Under the pieces are notes generated by a model. The model did no database searches and was not told where the DNA came from. It was given only the letters and a program-made list of their open reading frames with translations. From Micropterix aruncella (lineage: Eukaryota; Arthropoda; Insecta; Lepidoptera; Micropterigidae), in contig OX155952.1 of assembly GCA_944548615.1 (NCBI GenBank), positions 34,376,057 through 34,440,056 of the forward strand: a DNA stretch of 64,000 nt. The letters are read 5' to 3'. The position numbers were made by a program, and so were the translations under genes. Shown piece after piece: positions 21,884-33,459 of this stretch. Position 1 is the first letter of the stretch, and each line of letters begins with the position of its first letter.

Positions 21884-22288
21884 ATACACCAAAGTTTCTA
21901 TTCAGCGTTCAGCTTCGCGACGAATTAACACAAAATGCGTTCTAAAGGCGGTGCGAGCGTTCATGCGTTTTCAAAGGCGGTGCGAGCGTTCGTAATAAAA
22001 GCGAAAAAAGTGTGGCGAAAAAGTGTTCTCCCGACATAAACGCGTGAGCAATCAGAACTACCCTCCTCCCTGGCGCGCGCGCAAAAACTGCCACTTTTAT
22101 TTTAATCGCACGCAGTGGACAGTTAACGCTCTCTCGCGGAGTTCATTGGAACTTATTCGAACACCATTGGCTCGCGCAGTCCTCGAGTACCAACCATCGA
22201 CCAGCATAATAAGGCGGGAATTTTTAAATGTACTAAGATTAATTTTTAATTGAAAATAAATAGATTTCAATTTAATAGCGCTTCACCA
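21884..22288 (-). repeat. BEL 5' LTR, outer part (405 bp)
   Basis: It matches the corresponding part of 9127-9802 with a single visible base difference (near 22114, CGCAG against CGCTG). It ends CACCA followed by the right GAAGC duplication at 22289-22293. Its 405 bp and the inner 271 bp add up to exactly the 676 bp of the intact LTR. Confidence 0.95.
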
Positions 22289-22418
22289 GAAGCTATTGAG
22301 GGGATCGTGTCCGATGTCCGTTGTTTACACCATTTAGGTCAAACAACATTATTTTCTATCGAACGTTTATTTCGACTTCCTGAAAGGGCAAGGACCGTCA
22401 ATATAGCGTAGTCCTAGA

Positions 22419-23113
22419 ATCAAAATCAAAATCAAAATCAAAATGTTCTTTATTCATATAGACACAATTAAATATTATTTTTAATTTATGTTCTTATGAT
22501 GCGTCCAAGCCTTACTCCCAAGCCGTTTTGTCATTTACATAATCAGATATTGTATAGTATGCCTTTTTATACAATTTTGCTTTGATGGTAGCTTTAAACT
22601 TATTTACAGATAGTTCTCTAATAGTATGAGGAAGTTTGTTATAGAAGCGTATACATTGTCCCAAAAAAGAATTGCTTATTTTGTGGAGACGAGTAGCACG
22701 TACAACAAGGTTATGCTTATGTCTAGTATTAAAATTATGAGTGTCGCTTTTTATTTTAAACTTGTCAATATTCTTGTGGACATACAACAGATTTTCGTAT
22801 ATATATTGTGATGCAACAGTAAGAATATTTATCTCTTTGAATTTTTCTCTAAGTGAAACTCGAGGACCAAGTTTATATATAGCTCTTACAGCACGTTTCT
22901 GTAGTATAAAGATGTTATTGATGTCCGCACAGCTTCCCCAGAGAAGAATCCCATAGGACATAATGCTATGAAAGTAACTAAAGTATACTATTCTTGCTGT
23001 ATCTACATCAGTCAGCCGCCTTTCGAGCTGCCAGCCAGCCGAATAAACTGCCTCACAGAGATACGCGGCTAAACCACGGATGAGCTGTCCGTGGTTTAGC
23101 CGCGTATCTCTGT
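22419..23113 (-). mobile_element. 5'-truncated LINE (CR1/Jockey-like) with AAAATC-type tail
   Basis: The minus-strand frame 22512-23120 (202 residues) carries the RT C-terminus common in insect LINEs: IVYFSYFHSIMSYGILLWG, then FILQKRAVRAIYKL, a NTRHKHNLV block and FYNKLP. The 3' UTR ends in four repeats of AAAATC as read on the plus strand (22419-22444). The catalytic palm is missing. The 5' end is a foldback at 23055-23113, so the insertion ended in a local inversion. Confidence 0.88.
23055..23113. repeat. perfect 26-bp inverted repeat, 7-nt loop
   Basis: Arms 23055-23080 and 23088-23113 are exact reverse complements around TGAGCTG. One arm is LINE coding sequence; the other is its mirror at the truncated 5' end. 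Confidence 0.92.
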
Positions 23114-23551
23114 AACGCAAATAATGACTTCACGCCGATATCGTATCGTACGGTTATTAAATTTATGTGAGTACCTACTACCATTGATTATATAGTATAT
23201 TAGATTGCTCAATCCCGTACTAGGTTTTGGAATTTTTACTATGAAACGCAACGTGTAGATGGCACTCATAGCATTCTAAACATGCCCAATATATATCATT
23301 CTAAACATGCCGTTACGGTATCCTATCTCGAAAAAACGTAATAATATAATAACAATCGAATGTTTGAACTATCGCTCTTATTATTTTAATAATATTTACA
23401 TAAAGGTGGCCATTTTGAATTTGGTGTACAAGTCTCAATACATATTAATTATGCCCTTTAACATACAAATAGAATAATCGATGGCGTTCTAATATCTTTG
23501 TATTGTTTCTGTTATGTTAGTCTATAAAATAATAGACAAAATTTTAACAAA

Positions 23552-24060
23552 AAGAAAAACCGACTCCAAAATATTTTATAAGTGCAGCAGCCATGTCATG
23601 GTGATACTTAGAAAGGGCTATCATAATTGAATGTGTATACAAAATTTTATGTATGTGCTGTTGACCGTTGAGGATTTCCCTCGTAGGAAGCCAAACCTGG
23701 GTGCCGCAGTCATATTATATTAAAACTTAGAACGGGCTATCATAACTGAATGAGTACAATACAATATTTGGGGTCTGTGCTGTTGACCGTTGAGGAGTTC
23801 CCTCGTCGGGAGCCAACACAGGGTGTAGAATCAGGTCATGCTTACCATAAAAAAAAATAATTGTCATCGGAATTAACCAACATGTAAATTTTCAATTTCA
23901 TATGATAATATTTGAGGCATTCCCTCAATTCCTCATGGATCCCATCATAAGAACAGGATTTTGATAAAAATGGGACCAATCTGTAAGTATATTCTTTCGA
24001 ATAGAAAGAAAAGATACAACCGAATCGATAACCTCCTCCTTCTTCTTGAAGTCGGTTGAA
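23552..24060 (-). repeat. AACCGACTT-ended dispersed repeat (family C), copy 1
   Basis: The ends read AACCGACTCC (about 23560) and GAAGTCGGTT (about 24048), so they are inverted. Inside, the phrase 'gctgttgaccgttgagga' plus 'ttccctcgt' occurs twice (about 23660 and 23785). The same phrases recur in reverse at 41660-42600. There is no coding capacity. It is a non-autonomous element, probably with short terminal inverted repeats, and is of a type I associate with Lepidoptera. Confidence 0.75.
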
Positions 24061-24213
24061 AATGGGATAGATGCCACTAATAATTGAATTATTACCATTA
24101 ATTAAACAATGGGTTTTAACCGCTCTCCCTTGGTTTATTATTCAAAAAGTAGGTATACCCTTGTTTGTTTTCATTGGATTTCTCAAAAATAACAATTGTT
24201 TAAAATATACCAG

Positions 24214-24454
<241 letters not shown>

Positions 24455-24530
24455 TTTTTTATTGAAAATTTTGTATTTTTATACACTTTAGGGTTTTTGG
24501 TTAGTAAAAGGGATAGAGTTGAGTACCTTA

Positions 24531-24569
24531 GCCGAACGTTTCGGAGCCCGTGGCTCCTTCCTCAGCGGC
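24531..24569 (-). ncRNA. hammerhead-like ribozyme core (left arm of palindrome)
   Basis: Exact mirror of the motif at 24601-24639, on the opposite strand. Two head-on copies in one transcript would fold on each other rather than into two ribozymes. Confidence 0.45.
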
Positions 24570-24600
24570 GAGAAGATACTAAAGAATACGTATTCTTCTC

Positions 24601-24639
24601 GCCGCTGAGGAAGGAGCCACGGGCTCCGAAACGTTCGGC
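24601..24639 (+). ncRNA. hammerhead-like ribozyme core (right arm of palindrome)
   Basis: Reading 5' to 3': GCCG, CTGAGGA (matches the CUGANGA box), one extra A, a 6-bp helix GGAGCC-ACG-GGCTCC, GAAA, CGTT, then CGGC, which pairs with the first GCCG. This is the hammerhead layout with stem I 4 bp, stem II 6 bp and stem III collapsed to a single C-G step. Hammerheads are known from Penelope-like and other retroelements. The extra A and missing stem III loop mean activity is doubtful without dimerisation. Confidence 0.45.
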
Positions 24640-24683
24640 TAAGGTACTCAACTCTATCCCTTTTACTAACCAAAAACCCTAAA

Positions 24684-24803
<120 letters not shown>

Positions 24804-24994
24804 CGGTTTTTATATATCTAGAGGTTTTATATATATTTGTACATATGTAAGTTTTATATATTTTGATATACATTTTTAATTATTTTGATATACATCATAA
24901 TATAGTGGACGTATCGCGTATGATCGTATAGGTCGGTCGGTAAATAGTCAATCAGTACTTTATAAAATACCATTCATCATTAATGTTACTATAA

Positions 24995-25865
24995 ATGTCC
25001 AAAGAAAATGCTATTAGTTTCGTCGGACAAAATTATCAGCGTCACCGACATGTCGACGGAGCGGAATGGTTGCCAAAGCGTACTACGGCCTTGAGCAACA
25101 TAATACTCTATAAATTGTACTGCTTTGTTGTCGGAGACTTGTTTGAGAAATTTATTGTAGCTAACCTACCTAACTAAAGACAAAAAACAGTATCCTTATA
25201 GGTAAGTAGTTTTCTTAGTTTTATATTTAGGCGGACAAAAGCCCCGCCTCGGTCGTTCAATTATTTATAGGGGAAGCGGGCGAGACGAGGAAGTCTTTAT
25301 CTACCTTTATCTCAGCGGATGAAGCGATGAATGCCCTCGCGTGGGATGCCTTGGCAGTCCTTTAAAATGTATGACTCTATAAAGAAGAGCCGCCACCGCC
25401 CGTCGCGACGCGCCGCGAGCCGCCCGCGCCACGAATACACTTTCGAAATTGAACGAGTGTCGGGATTCGACAAGGCTGTCGAAAGTGCGCGACCGTCGGT
25501 GCACCACACTTGCTCCATTCGCTCCCCCACATCAACTCAAACGCTCTCGCTAGATGGTGGTCATGATGCTGAGTTAAGTGATTAAGGGGGTTGGTAAGAT
25601 CGCTTTCACACGAAGTGACTATTAAAATAAAAAAAAAGAGAATATATTTTCCGTTTATTTTTCTTAGGGTTCCACATACAATAACCTGGTTATTGTAGGT
25701 GGAATACAATAACCTACTTATATACGATATAATGCATCATATGTATGTGGATTTACATTAAATAGAATATTTTATAAAAAATACACAGGGCTAGATTAAA
25801 AAATATATAAAACATTGTCAGGTAAGGAACACTAGAATTTTATTTTCATTTTCCCCATTCGTCAG
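24995..25865. other. unassigned sequence with a CpG-rich block
   Basis: The interval 25240-25530 is clearly richer in G+C and CpG than its surroundings, and several frames stay open by composition alone. I see no domain. It shares short phrases with 7260-7450. A promoter or conserved noncoding block is possible. GGTAAGTAG at 25200 resembles a splice donor, without a recognisable exon before it. Confidence 0.35.
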
Positions 25866-26133
25866 ACTTTTTACCAAGATGCTATTAACCTTTCGGAAGC
25901 CAGTCATTCCACGCAAATTTTTCGAAGCCCTCGATAATTTGTTTGTAGAATATGTGCAAGCATACAAGTACATACCGGTGGATTATTCAATGGCAGGCTT
26001 CAATGACAGGCTTTTACCGCAGTACGAATATAACAAAGATAATACGAAACACGGGCGCCTGGGCGTGGCCACCCTGGGATTAAGATCACTGGCCGAATAC
26101 GACACCATCAAAAAAAGTATTATAAGGATTTAA
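25866..26133 (+). CDS. possible 3'-terminal exon of an unknown host gene
   Basis: A pyrimidine-rich acceptor (ATTTTCCCCATTCGTCAG) precedes a frame that runs 89 codons to TAA at 26131-26133: first residues LFTKMLLTFRKPVIP, later AGFNDRLLPQYEYN and GRLGVATLGLRSLAEYDTIKK. An AATAAA lies about 30 bp after the stop, which fits a short 3' UTR. The residue mix is ordinary soluble protein, unlike the low-complexity shadows around it. I do not recognise the family and no upstream exon is identified. It starts with one base of a split codon if the acceptor is right; an internal ATG at 25879 is the alternative start. Confidence 0.35.
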
Positions 26134-26249
26134 ATAACAAGACTGCTGTTACAAATACCGCTTTAATAAATACTTTATTTACGTTTTTTTACGTTTTTTT
26201 GTGAATTATGTATTGATCCATATAAATGCACAGATATTTTCAGAATCTT

Positions 26250-26545
26250 CATTTGACCTTTCATTTGACAGGCCTTTCATTTGACCGTATACACGATATA
26301 TTTATTTAAATTTATTTACATGTTTAGATTTTGACATTTAGACAACTATTTACTTAAGATTTTGACAGTTAAGCTGTCTTATGACACTCGGGATGACATA
26401 ACGGTTCTAACAATAAGATATACTCTAAATCGGTTTAAGCGTTTAGAAGTTATAATGGAATTAGGAAACGGAAAACATACATAGATGAAACCTGAACACA
26501 TTAAACTCCTTTTTTGGGGGGCAGTCGTGTAATAAATGGCTTTAT
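26250..26545. repeat. dispersed repeat (family D), copy 1
   Basis: The phrases CATTTGACAGGCCT, 'gtttagaagttat', 'ggaaaacata' and 'acactcctttttt...gcagtcg' recur in the same order at 60610-60935. Both copies are decayed and noncoding. Class unknown (SINE-like or a LINE tail). Confidence 0.7.
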
Positions 26546-26599
26546 AATCTATCGTAAAATAAGCTGTCCTAAGAAAAAGCAAATAAATATTTTTTTCTT

Positions 26600-28460
26600 C
26601 GGAATTTTGATTATTGCAAGCTTGGAATCAGTGGAACTTTTTGTATGTACTAATATAAGGTAATTAAAATCATCCCCTGAAGCAATAGCACCAAGGCTGC
26701 ATTTACTGGCTTCAAATTTTGGAACGACAAGAAGTCACAGATCAGACAACGCGCTTAACTCTTTTTATACTATTTTTCAAAATATTTTTTTTTATAAAGA
26801 AAAGGTAGCATTTTTTTTGTATTGACAAGAGTTGCTTACTTGCTTGTACTGATTCACCCACTACAAAGATTGTAGGTCTGGTATATATATTTTATAATTT
26901 TGTATTAGTTGTCTTCTCTCGTCGTGGACGGTCGATTTTCTCACCAATTTCTGTCAAAGTTGGGAATTTAGCTCAATTTTTTTTAACTACGTATTTGTAT
27001 CGCGGCACCTAATTGTCCAATTGAACCGAGCTAACGTCTTTCGACAGGGAATTATAAGCTTTCAGAATATCACCAGTCACTTTAGCTGTTTTTTTTCACC
27101 ATTTTCAGGATATTTTCGAATAACTGAAAAGTTTCACTCCTAATATTTGTTTGAGGAAGTTGAAAAGGATAGCGGGGTTAGGTTTTAGTAAAACAAATAT
27201 AGGTATATTTTCCCTCTTGCTTGAAAGGATACGTGTGCGAAGTTTCACCGAGATCGGAGAAACTGTGGATTTGTATAGAGAATATACAAATATACACACA
27301 TTCATTTTACTTAATTCAAAGCTAAAATTTCATCAAATATTCCACTTAACTACTGCTATTTACTGCTATCTATAACTACTGCTAACCTAACTATCAATTC
27401 CACCTAACTACTGCTATCCACTAACTAAGTATCTACTTAACTAACTATCCACTTAACTAACTATCAAGTCAAAATAGCTTATATTCCTGCATATTACAGA
27501 CTTTTAGTTATTCGACTCTTTTGTTGCTTAGTTATTGGAGAAAAGAAAGTTTATTTATATATCGTATCTTTTTCGGTATTTGCATTAGCTTTTCAACACA
27601 ACATACAAGGAAGAATCGGACAAATAAATGTGAAACAAAGCTAAATCTGAGTGGTATGAACTTGAATTATTATTAAATTATTCTCATTATCATTTAAACT
27701 CATTATTAAATTAAACTTAACATATTTTATGACAATGTTATATCTTAGTGTCACTTCTTTGTAAATCTGTAGGTATACGTGTATTTGTTAAATACAGTTA
27801 CCTGAATCGAAAGTTTATTGCGGCTACCTGTGTCAGCCACCATTTTTACAATTTTTAGTTAGTACCATTCAGTCACGGCTTGACATTGCAGTAATTGGAA
27901 ATCTTATTTTGAATATTCAAAGTCCAAGTCAAGTTAAAATCGAAATGCCAAATTAGAATTCACTCAGATTGTCAATAACTTTTTTTCGTAAGAAATGACA
28001 ATGTTTTGGCTGTTATTTGCGAGGGGGCCTCTCGCGAGTGGCTCGTGCTAACAAGGGTTTGTCAGCGCCCTACAAATCCGAAATAGTAAGGCTCTAAAGG
28101 CGGGAAACATTCCGCTACAAAATATTTCTCAATTATCGCCAAAATTTTTAAGATTGGATTATGGAGGTTAATTCGGTCTCTTAGCAGTATCAATTCCCTA
28201 AGAGACTCAGATGCACAGTCCTTTGTCCAGATATAACTCTATACTCCCTATCTCGGAAGATAGCCTTTATTGTAGAATTAACTGTTCCATGGCAATGAAA
28301 CATCTCAAAAATTATGAGTAGCAATTAAATAAATACCATGATCTCGCAAAAGCCGTCACCCTGAACCGCTTCACTGTTCACCTTCACGCGGTGTACCTAT
28401 GTATATATAAGTGGTCGCTCGTGGGCTGGCAGGTAAATCTCTCTTTCACCTCTTTATACG
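26600..28460. other. noncoding stretch with minor repeats
   Basis: No gene is seen. A degenerate tandem stretch based on CTAACTA/CTACTGCTA runs from about 27345 to 27470. The part around 27120-27310 resembles diffuse insect intergenic repeats but shows no defined ends. Confidence 0.4.
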
Positions 28461-28463
28461 GGA

Positions 28464-29160
28464 CTAGCTGACCCGTGCCCACTTCGTTGGGCGGTAAAAC
28501 TTTTTAATTGTGATGAAATTATGAGTCTGGTTTGGTTAGTATTGAGTGCTATGATTTATTTCCTGACTGCCAGAAGAAGGGTTATATTTTTACCGCATAT
28601 GTATGTATGTATTTGCATGCTGTGAGTGTCTTGTATGTATGTGAGTGTCTTCTTGTGATTGTCTTATTTGTGAGTGTCTTATCTCTTTAACCATTTATGC
28701 AGTAAAAATGAAATTATATGCAGTAAAAGTGAAAAGTCGATAAATTTACTTATTTTGATAATAATTCATAATTGTGTATAATATGACCAAGAAACATGAC
28801 CTAACGATTTAAATTATTTTTTAAATATAAAATACTACTTTTTGTTACTTAAATATAAAAGTTAGACATATGCTGTCGCTGACTTTTTTTGTAGGCATTA
28901 TTAAGCTCTACAACTTTTCTCTAGAACTTAATCATATATCTCTCATCGTTAATGCAGCGTTCGTTAGAAACGTTTTCGTTCGACCGTTTTTTCCGACTTA
29001 CTTTGGAAATCCGACTACCACGAAAAAGGCTTTTAATTTCTCGGATTAATATATAGCCTATAACACTCCCAAATATAGTGGCTTTCTATTGGTAAAAGAA
29101 TTTTCAAAATCGGTTCAGTAGATCCAGAGATTACTTCTTACAACCTCACGTTGTATGTTT
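28464..29160 (-). mobile_element. Helitron-type fragment, 3' end at 28464
   Basis: On the minus strand it ends GGTCAGCTAG followed by T, with a short hairpin GCCCA-CTTCGT-TGGGC just before it, as Helitron 3' ends do (CTRR preceded by a hairpin, inserted between A and T). The same terminal phrase closes the element at 63161-63741. The interior (about 28930-29150) reads as the diverged body of a non-autonomous Helitron. The 5' TC end is not located, so the right limit is approximate. Confidence 0.7.
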
Positions 29161-29274
29161 TCAATTAGTGCCATCCTTGAATTGGGTGATTCAGTATGAG
29201 CAATAAAGTTTTGATATATTTTTTTAGGAAAAACAGAAAAAAAAAAATTATGTTTTTGAAAAATAATGTAAAAG

Positions 29275-29372
29275 TTGAGCGCGTTGCCCCATCTAGCGGT
29301 AGGTAAAATATCGCTAATATTGATTATTCGCGATATTTTACCTATTACTAGATGGCGCAGCATGCTCAACGC
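29275..29372. repeat. imperfect foldback, arms about 40 bp
   Basis: TTGCCCCATCTAGCGGTAGG...TATCGC is mirrored by GCGATATTTTACC...AGATGGCGCAGCA with a few mismatches and a ~14-nt loop. A small MITE or the decayed end of one. Confidence 0.7.
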
Positions 29373-29399
29373 TTGTCAAAGTTTTATTTATCAGTCAAG

Positions 29400-30510
29400 T
29401 TTTTCAAATTTACAAAAAAAAACCTAAAAAAAGTATATTTAAAAAAATCAGAAGTTGTTAATTTGCTCGTACTGATTCACCCACTTCAAGGATGTCACTA
29501 ATTAAAAACTTTCCTGTAGATCTAGGTTCATCCAGGAAAATATTTACCTCTTTCCTAGAAAAATATCTAAATCCGCAATTTCCGCATCTCGAATTCTATA
29601 GCTTCGAAGGGGGAGTAAATAAGTGGTAAGCTCACATGTGGAAAACAGCTGTACTAAACCTAATTGTAATACAATTATGATATGCCCGACGCCGGCCGGT
29701 CAAATCCTCGGCAGCTCCATTTGCATTTATTAATTGAATATTTTGAACCTTTTTTCCGCAAACAATAAGTACATGCATTTTCTGGAATTAGCGCAGGGTG
29801 CTATCAAGCGAGATGCCCTAAGTAATACCGTTGGACCAAGAGAGATGGAAAACCTGATATGGGCATATTGTATAATAGCTACTTTCCTGTATGACCAAAG
29901 GGTATTTCTCATTCGCGCATATCACATAGAAAGCCGTCGTCGCTAGTCTCACCAATAAACGGGTCCGAAAAAGGACTCGCGGGTTCGATTGAGCCACGGC
30001 TACTGAATAAAACTGCGGCAATTTCACTTAGAAGTGGGACATTACTCTAAATGCCGGCGGGCGTAAAGAAGAATGCCCGTCCGAGTCGAGAACGCTCCAA
30101 TTTATCAAACGGCTAATAAAAGAAGAAGACGAAAATAATACCATCATATTTACACCTATATAAATGGTGGCTTAGTGAATGATCTTTTAATAGCAGAATA
30201 TTAAAAATTAAACTAGGTTTTATATCGACATAGATTATATAGGTTCGTTAAACGCCGTACTACGTTTTGGCAGCTAGGATTTTACTTTGAAAAGCCACAT
30301 GTAGTTTTTTATTATTATTATTACTGGTAGAGAGTTAACAGTGTGATCGTACAGATATAATTTGAAACTGTTTATATAAGCAATAGGAAATGAACATAAC
30401 CCATACGATCATTCTAGACGAATGCCCAACTAGACCGAACAGCCTGTATCTGGGCATACAAAATATACTGCCTTTGTTTTTTGAGTAGTACTGTCGTTAT
30501 TTGACTTATA
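29400..30510. other. noncoding stretch
   Basis: No gene or clear repeat boundary. The phrase 'gccgtactacgttttggca' near 30257 echoes 23215 and 40790, so an old dispersed repeat is present in pieces. Confidence 0.35.
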
Positions 30511-30514
30511 GACT

Positions 30515-32035
30515 ACTTTCAATACCTTGCGAAGGCTTTCGACACTGTCTCGCACCCCTTGCTGATGACTAAACTGAAACGGATCGGACTCGAAGAAAAT
30601 GCGCTAGAGTGGTTTAAATCCTATCTATCAGAAAGACTTCAGATGACTAGACTCCGCGAAGAATATAGTTCTACACAGCATATAACATATGGTGTCCCAC
30701 AGGGCAGCGTGTTGGGTCCAATTCTCTTTTTGGTGTATTTGATTGATTTCTGCAAACTCCCGGCGATAGGAAAGGTCATCAGTTTTGCCGACGACACCGT
30801 TTTATTGGTAAAGTCTTCGACTTGGGTAGATCTGTTTACCGAAATACTGAATTAGTACTGAGAAACGCGAAGAGATGGTTGGATAGAAACTTATTAACCT
30901 TAAATATAAGTAAAACGAATTTTATGACCTTTAGCAAGACAAACACTGACCAACCAACTTCAACTATTAAGCTTCACTCGTGCATCAGAACACAAGATTG
31001 CCAGTGTATGAATGTCGACAGGTTGTCCTCCATTAAGTACTTGGGCGTGATGTTAGACAACAGACTGCGCTGGGAGGATTATTCAACGAAGGTTGCGGCA
31101 AGACTGAGAAAACTTGTGTATTACTTTAGGAGTTTGCGGAACATCTTAGATTTCAATACGCTAAGAAGTGTCTACTTTGCTGTCTGCGAGTCGGTTATTC
31201 GATATGGCATCGTAACTTGGGGCTGTGCGGCAAAAACGCATCTGGCCACCCTTTACAAAGCGCAAAAGGCTATACTGAGTGTGATCAATAAAAAACCCCA
31301 CACATATTCGTCCGATGACCTTTTCCGAGAGTATAGAGTGTTGAGTGTGAGAAAAATGTTTGTGCTTGTAACTCTCACTAAATTCCAGAGTGAGTTAGGA
31401 GAACAGGAAAAAAGCCAGCAACCTCGTGTAACAAAAAGATCGACACAAACAAATTTTGCAATACCACTCAGGAGATCCGCTTTTGGCCAATCCAGTTTCT
31501 CTTATCTTGCCCCCAAACTTTATAATTGCCTACCACCAAACATTAAAGACATTAAAATATCATATAAATTTAAAAATAGTTTAAGTGCCTACCTCTTAAA
31601 TTGTACAAATGCAGACATTGAACACCTTATTAAATAATTGAATCTTTATTATAAAAATATAATAATGTGTGTAGTAATAGAAACTGATTATTTCTAAATG
31701 TAATTTTATTTTAATTTTTCTAAATTTATTGTGTATATTAATAATACATATTAATACATGTATGAATATATATAATTTTTTATCATGTTTTAAAATAAAA
31801 TAATATTGACAATTTTCATGACATTTTCCTACGAATTTTTATAAGGAAATTAAGATATTTCTGTTACATTATGTATGATTTTGTTTATTTATATAAATAT
31901 AATATTATAGATTTCTTAGGATAATTAAAATAAATTGTCTACCTTGGAACAGGCGGCAGCCTAGTTAGGTTAAGACTTTTGTAAATTGAATGTACTCATA
32001 ATTTGAAGTCAATAAATAATTTTGTTTTTTTTTTT
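30515..32035 (+). mobile_element. 5'-truncated LINE with RT palm (CR1/Jockey-like)
   Basis: The frame opens with a block like LAKAFDTVSH (about 30520-30550), continues as 30559-30855 with YGVPQGSVLGPILFLVYLID and the catalytic FADD (in SFADDTVLLV), then shifts frame near 30825-30850. It resumes as 30822-31637 (271 residues) with RYGIVTWGCA, YKAQKAILSVINKK and a terminal SYKFKNSLSAYLL. The endonuclease and most fingers are lost. A ~390-bp AT-rich 3' UTR follows to a T run near 32025. One frameshift and the truncation make it inactive. Confidence 0.88.
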
Positions 32036-32089
32036 GAATACTACACTAAGATAATAAGACATAAAATAGTAAACATATTAATACAAATA

Positions 32090-32205
32090 TATATGATAAA
32101 GGGTTAGTTACATACACATATACACATATATACATTCAAACATACATACATACATATATGATATACACACATACACATACACTACACACACACATATTTT
32201 AAATT
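32090..32205. repeat. degenerate CA/TA microsatellite
   Basis: A run of ACATA, CACATA and ACACAC units; low complexity only. Confidence 0.9.
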
Positions 32206-32819
32206 ATTGTATGAAGCAATTCCATTTCAGTCTTTGCACGACCTACATCGTAAAGGAGCCATGTTTTATTTTTGTCTTAAATAGGTGTACATTTTGAACA
32301 TTTTTTACTGACTCTTCTAAAGTATTAAGTTGGCCTCATAGTTTCAAACAATGATAAATCTTCTCTTCAAATCAAATCAAATCAAATGCTATATTGTATC
32401 AAAATCATAGTTACAAATACAAAATAACAAAACCTAACCTAACTGGATCGTACGAGACTTCCGCTATTGATAAATTCAAATAATAAATTGAAAAATATCA
32501 TGAAACCAATTAAAATTAATCAAGACTACGATAAAACTATCGAATCCTATAGAAATATTAATGGAAATTTAAATAAAATCATTCAAATTTAAATAACTAA
32601 AGTTATTCTAAAAGGTGCATTGATAATAATATTAATATAAATAATAATCAGTACGTTTAGTCTCATATTTTATCTTTTATCACTTGTGTTTAGTAGCCCA
32701 ATATATGGCGTTCTAAACACGCCTATATTATATTTTATCTCAAAATAAAATAATAATTTAATACCAAAGAAATTTTAAAACATAGCTCTTATTTTAAAAA
32801 TCTTATTTACATACCTAAA

Positions 32820-33061
32820 GAGTATACACATCGTTGGTCGCTGCCCAGGCCTCGCCGCAGAGACACAGTTTACTTAGACGAGCTTTTCTCGAACCCAGCT
32901 ATCTGCCCAATTTGAAGGCCAGTGATCTGTATGGACTGGTAAGCAGTACCAGGCTTCTAGCAGACCACTGACCGAATCACAAAGTAAGTAGTTACAAAAG
33001 ATCTTATAGATCCAGGTGACATCAAGGGCCAGAGACAAGCCAGTCACTACTACTACTACCT
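32820..33061 (+). mobile_element. LINE 3' end fragment with (CTA)n tail, copy 1
   Basis: It matches 62807-63061 almost word for word: CATCGTTGGTCGCTGCCCAG, the LINE C-terminal finger tail, then the 3' UTR 'acaaaagatct...tagatcca' and a (CTA)n tail. It is cut off just upstream of the finger's His. Confidence 0.85.
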
Positions 33062-33459
33062 AAATATGTCAATTTTAATTTGGTATGCAGGTTTTAATAC
33101 ATAATAGTTAGACGCTTTAATGTCGAAATAGACTAATAAATGGCATTCTAAACTCTCAGTATTATTTATGTGATGTAATCATCCTACAAAGAAATGCTTT
33201 ATATGGTATTCATAATTTAATGTTATTATTGTTATCGGTTAAATAGTGTGTTTTATAAGCATTCAGTGCTTAAATCGTGATTGCCAATGTCCTCTTATAA
33301 TATCCTTTCATCAATGTCCTTTAATGACGCAATGAAAACATGCATTTTGAATGTTATTACAGATGGCCAAATAAACGGCTATTACTTTCACCGGAAAATC
33401 TGCATGTTGCCGGCGCAAAAGCGCTGCCGAAACATATTATGACTTTGAGCGGGAACTAA

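Larger units (their letters stand above)
9127..22288 (-). mobile_element. BEL/Pao LTR retrotransposon, interrupted by a LINE
   Basis: On the minus strand this is 5' LTR, primer site, gag, protease, RT, RNase H, integrase, 3' LTR. That domain order, with the peptidase A17-type RT/RNase H and the DUF5641-like region after integrase, is the BEL/Pao signature. Leaving out the LINE and its duplicated target, the element is 7242 bp (two 676-bp LTRs and 5890 bp internal). The LTRs start TG and end CA with imperfect terminal repeats (TGGTGAAGCG against TGGAGAAGCG). They differ at about 3 of 676 positions, so insertion is recent. The single long ORF expected for BEL is broken twice: a TGA at 14401-14403 and a frameshift near 11795-11805. 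Confidence 0.95.

Noticed and set aside
24995..25177. 60-residue frame starting MSKENAISFVGQ
   Set aside because: No domain, no neighbouring exon with matching phase, and the following donor-like GTAAGT is outside the frame.
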